From positions 1-15,232 of the forward strand of contig JASHRZ010000475.1 of NCBI GenBank assembly GCA_030037055.1: a stretch of 15,232 bases of DNA, read 5' to 3'. Position 1 is the stretch's first letter. Each line of letters starts with the position of its first letter. Both the position numbers and the translations under genes were made by a program. A model generated the notes under the pieces. That model was not told the origin of the DNA and ran no database searches. It saw only the letters and a list, made by a program, of their open reading frames with translations. Below are positions 14,602 through 15,232 of this stretch, piece after piece. The DNA comes from Alphaproteobacteria bacterium. Its GTDB lineage: Bacteria > Pseudomonadota > Alphaproteobacteria > ATCC43930 > CGMCC-115725.

Positions 14602-15232
14602 ATGTCGCCCCGCCGCATCATTTTCATCGCCATCGCCCTCCTGGCATCGGGGGCCACCATCCTCATCGGCCGCGCCTGGCTCACGGCCGAGCGCGCCGCG
14701 CAGGTCGAGGCGGCTCCGCCGCCGTCGAAGCCGCCGACCATGATACTGGTGGCGCGCGGCGAACTCCATTCCGGCCAGTTCGTGCGGCCCGAGAACCTGC
14801 GTTGGCAGGCCTGGCCCGACGACGCCGTGTCGCAGAGCTACATCGTCTCCACCCAGAACCATCTCGAGGACTATGTCGGCGCGGTCGTGCGCAACGCCAT
14901 CGGGGACGGCGAACCGATCACCGAGACGCGCGTCGTGCGTCCGGGCGATCGCGGCTTCCTGGCGGCGGTTCTCACGCCCGGCTACCGCGCGGTCACCGTG
15001 CCGGTGACGCCGTCCTCGGGTCTCGCCGGCTTCGTCTTCCCCGGCGACCATGTCGACGTGATCTTGAGCTTCATCCTGACCGATCCCAATCTCCCGAGCT
15101 CCGAAAAGGGCGATCCCGCGCACACCCACCACACCGGCGAGACCGTGCTCACCGACGTCCGCGTGCTCGCGCTCGACCAGCGCGCCGACGACCAAAGCAA
15201 GGAGGTGTCCGTCCCCAAGACGGCCACGCTCG
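14602..15232 (+). CDS. cpaB: Flp pilus assembly protein CpaB/RcpC, N-terminal part
   Basis: Runs off the right edge; 210 codons are visible. The ATG has GGAG seven bases upstream and lies 16 bases after cpaA. Residues 5-23 form a membrane anchor or signal segment (IIFIAIALLASGATILIG), residues about 46-110 a SAF domain (MILVARGELHSGQFV to ITETRVV), and from about 118 the RcpC/CpaB domain with VTVPVTPSSGLAGFVFPGDHVDVIL. CpaB works in the periplasm with the CpaC secretin and is thought to gate or stabilise the pilus channel. A His-containing loop HTHHTGE sits at 174-180. The rest of the locus (cpaC, cpaD, cpaE, cpaF, tadB, tadC) presumably follows beyond the window. Confidence 0.93.
   Translation, partial: MSPRRIIFIAIALLASGATILIGRAWLTAERAAQVEAAPPPSKPPTMILVARGELHSGQFVRPENLRWQAWPDDAVSQSYIVSTQNHLEDYVGAVVRNAIGDGEPITETRVVRPGDRGFLAAVLTPGYRAVTVPVTPSSGLAGFVFPGDHVDVILSFILTDPNLPSSEKGDPAHTHHTGETVLTDVRVLALDQRADDQSKEVSVPKTATL

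Overview
The window is about 15 kb of GC-rich chromosomal DNA (roughly two-thirds G+C) from what looks like an alphaproteobacterium. Three signs point there: an exact TTAA-N7-TTAA site (the CtrA consensus) just upstream of a Flp pilin gene, a Tad/Cpa pilus gene order, and protein styles typical of Rhodospirillales/Rhizobiales relatives. I cannot name a genus. It reads as housekeeping DNA plus the start of a pilus locus. I see no insertion sequence, prophage, CRISPR array, rRNA or tRNA gene.

Layout. (1) 1-267: 3' end of a DsbA/HCCA-isomerase-like gene. (2) 384-3428: a complete zinc-uptake module. znuA faces left, zur-znuC-znuB faces right with overlapping genes, and a 50-bp gap between znuA and zur carries Zur-box-like dyads. 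(3) 3455-5958, minus strand: thiC with its own promoter and a TPP riboswitch, followed by a Nudix hydrolase gene whose start overlaps the thiC stop. (4) 6081-8798: a conserved membrane protein of unknown function, a DOPA 4,5-dioxygenase-like protein, a stand-alone amidase and a small secreted cysteine-rich protein with an imperfect lipobox. (5) 8996-12615: an acyltransferase-3 membrane protein converging on a two-gene minus-strand unit (GT-C-like membrane protein, then a PAP2/Aur1-like protein), all suggestive of envelope lipid or glycan work. (6) 12741-12988: a tiny secreted lysine-rich protein with its own terminator. (7) 12989-13783: about 0.8 kb without a convincing gene. (8) 13784-15232: start of a tad/cpa locus: flp pilin, prepilin peptidase cpaA, and cpaB running off the window.

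How the parts work together. Zur bound to zinc should shut off both znuA and the zur-znuCB transcript, so the regulator also limits itself. TPP should shut off thiC through its leader. Two overlapping complementary segments in that leader suggest control of translation by exposing or hiding the Shine-Dalgarno. CtrA would tie pilin expression to the cell cycle, as known for pilA in Caulobacter. No radically new system is evident. The best leads are the thiC leader switch, the thiC-coupled Nudix enzyme, the CtrA-flp link, the overlapping Zur dyads, and the GT-C/PAP2/acyltransferase cluster.
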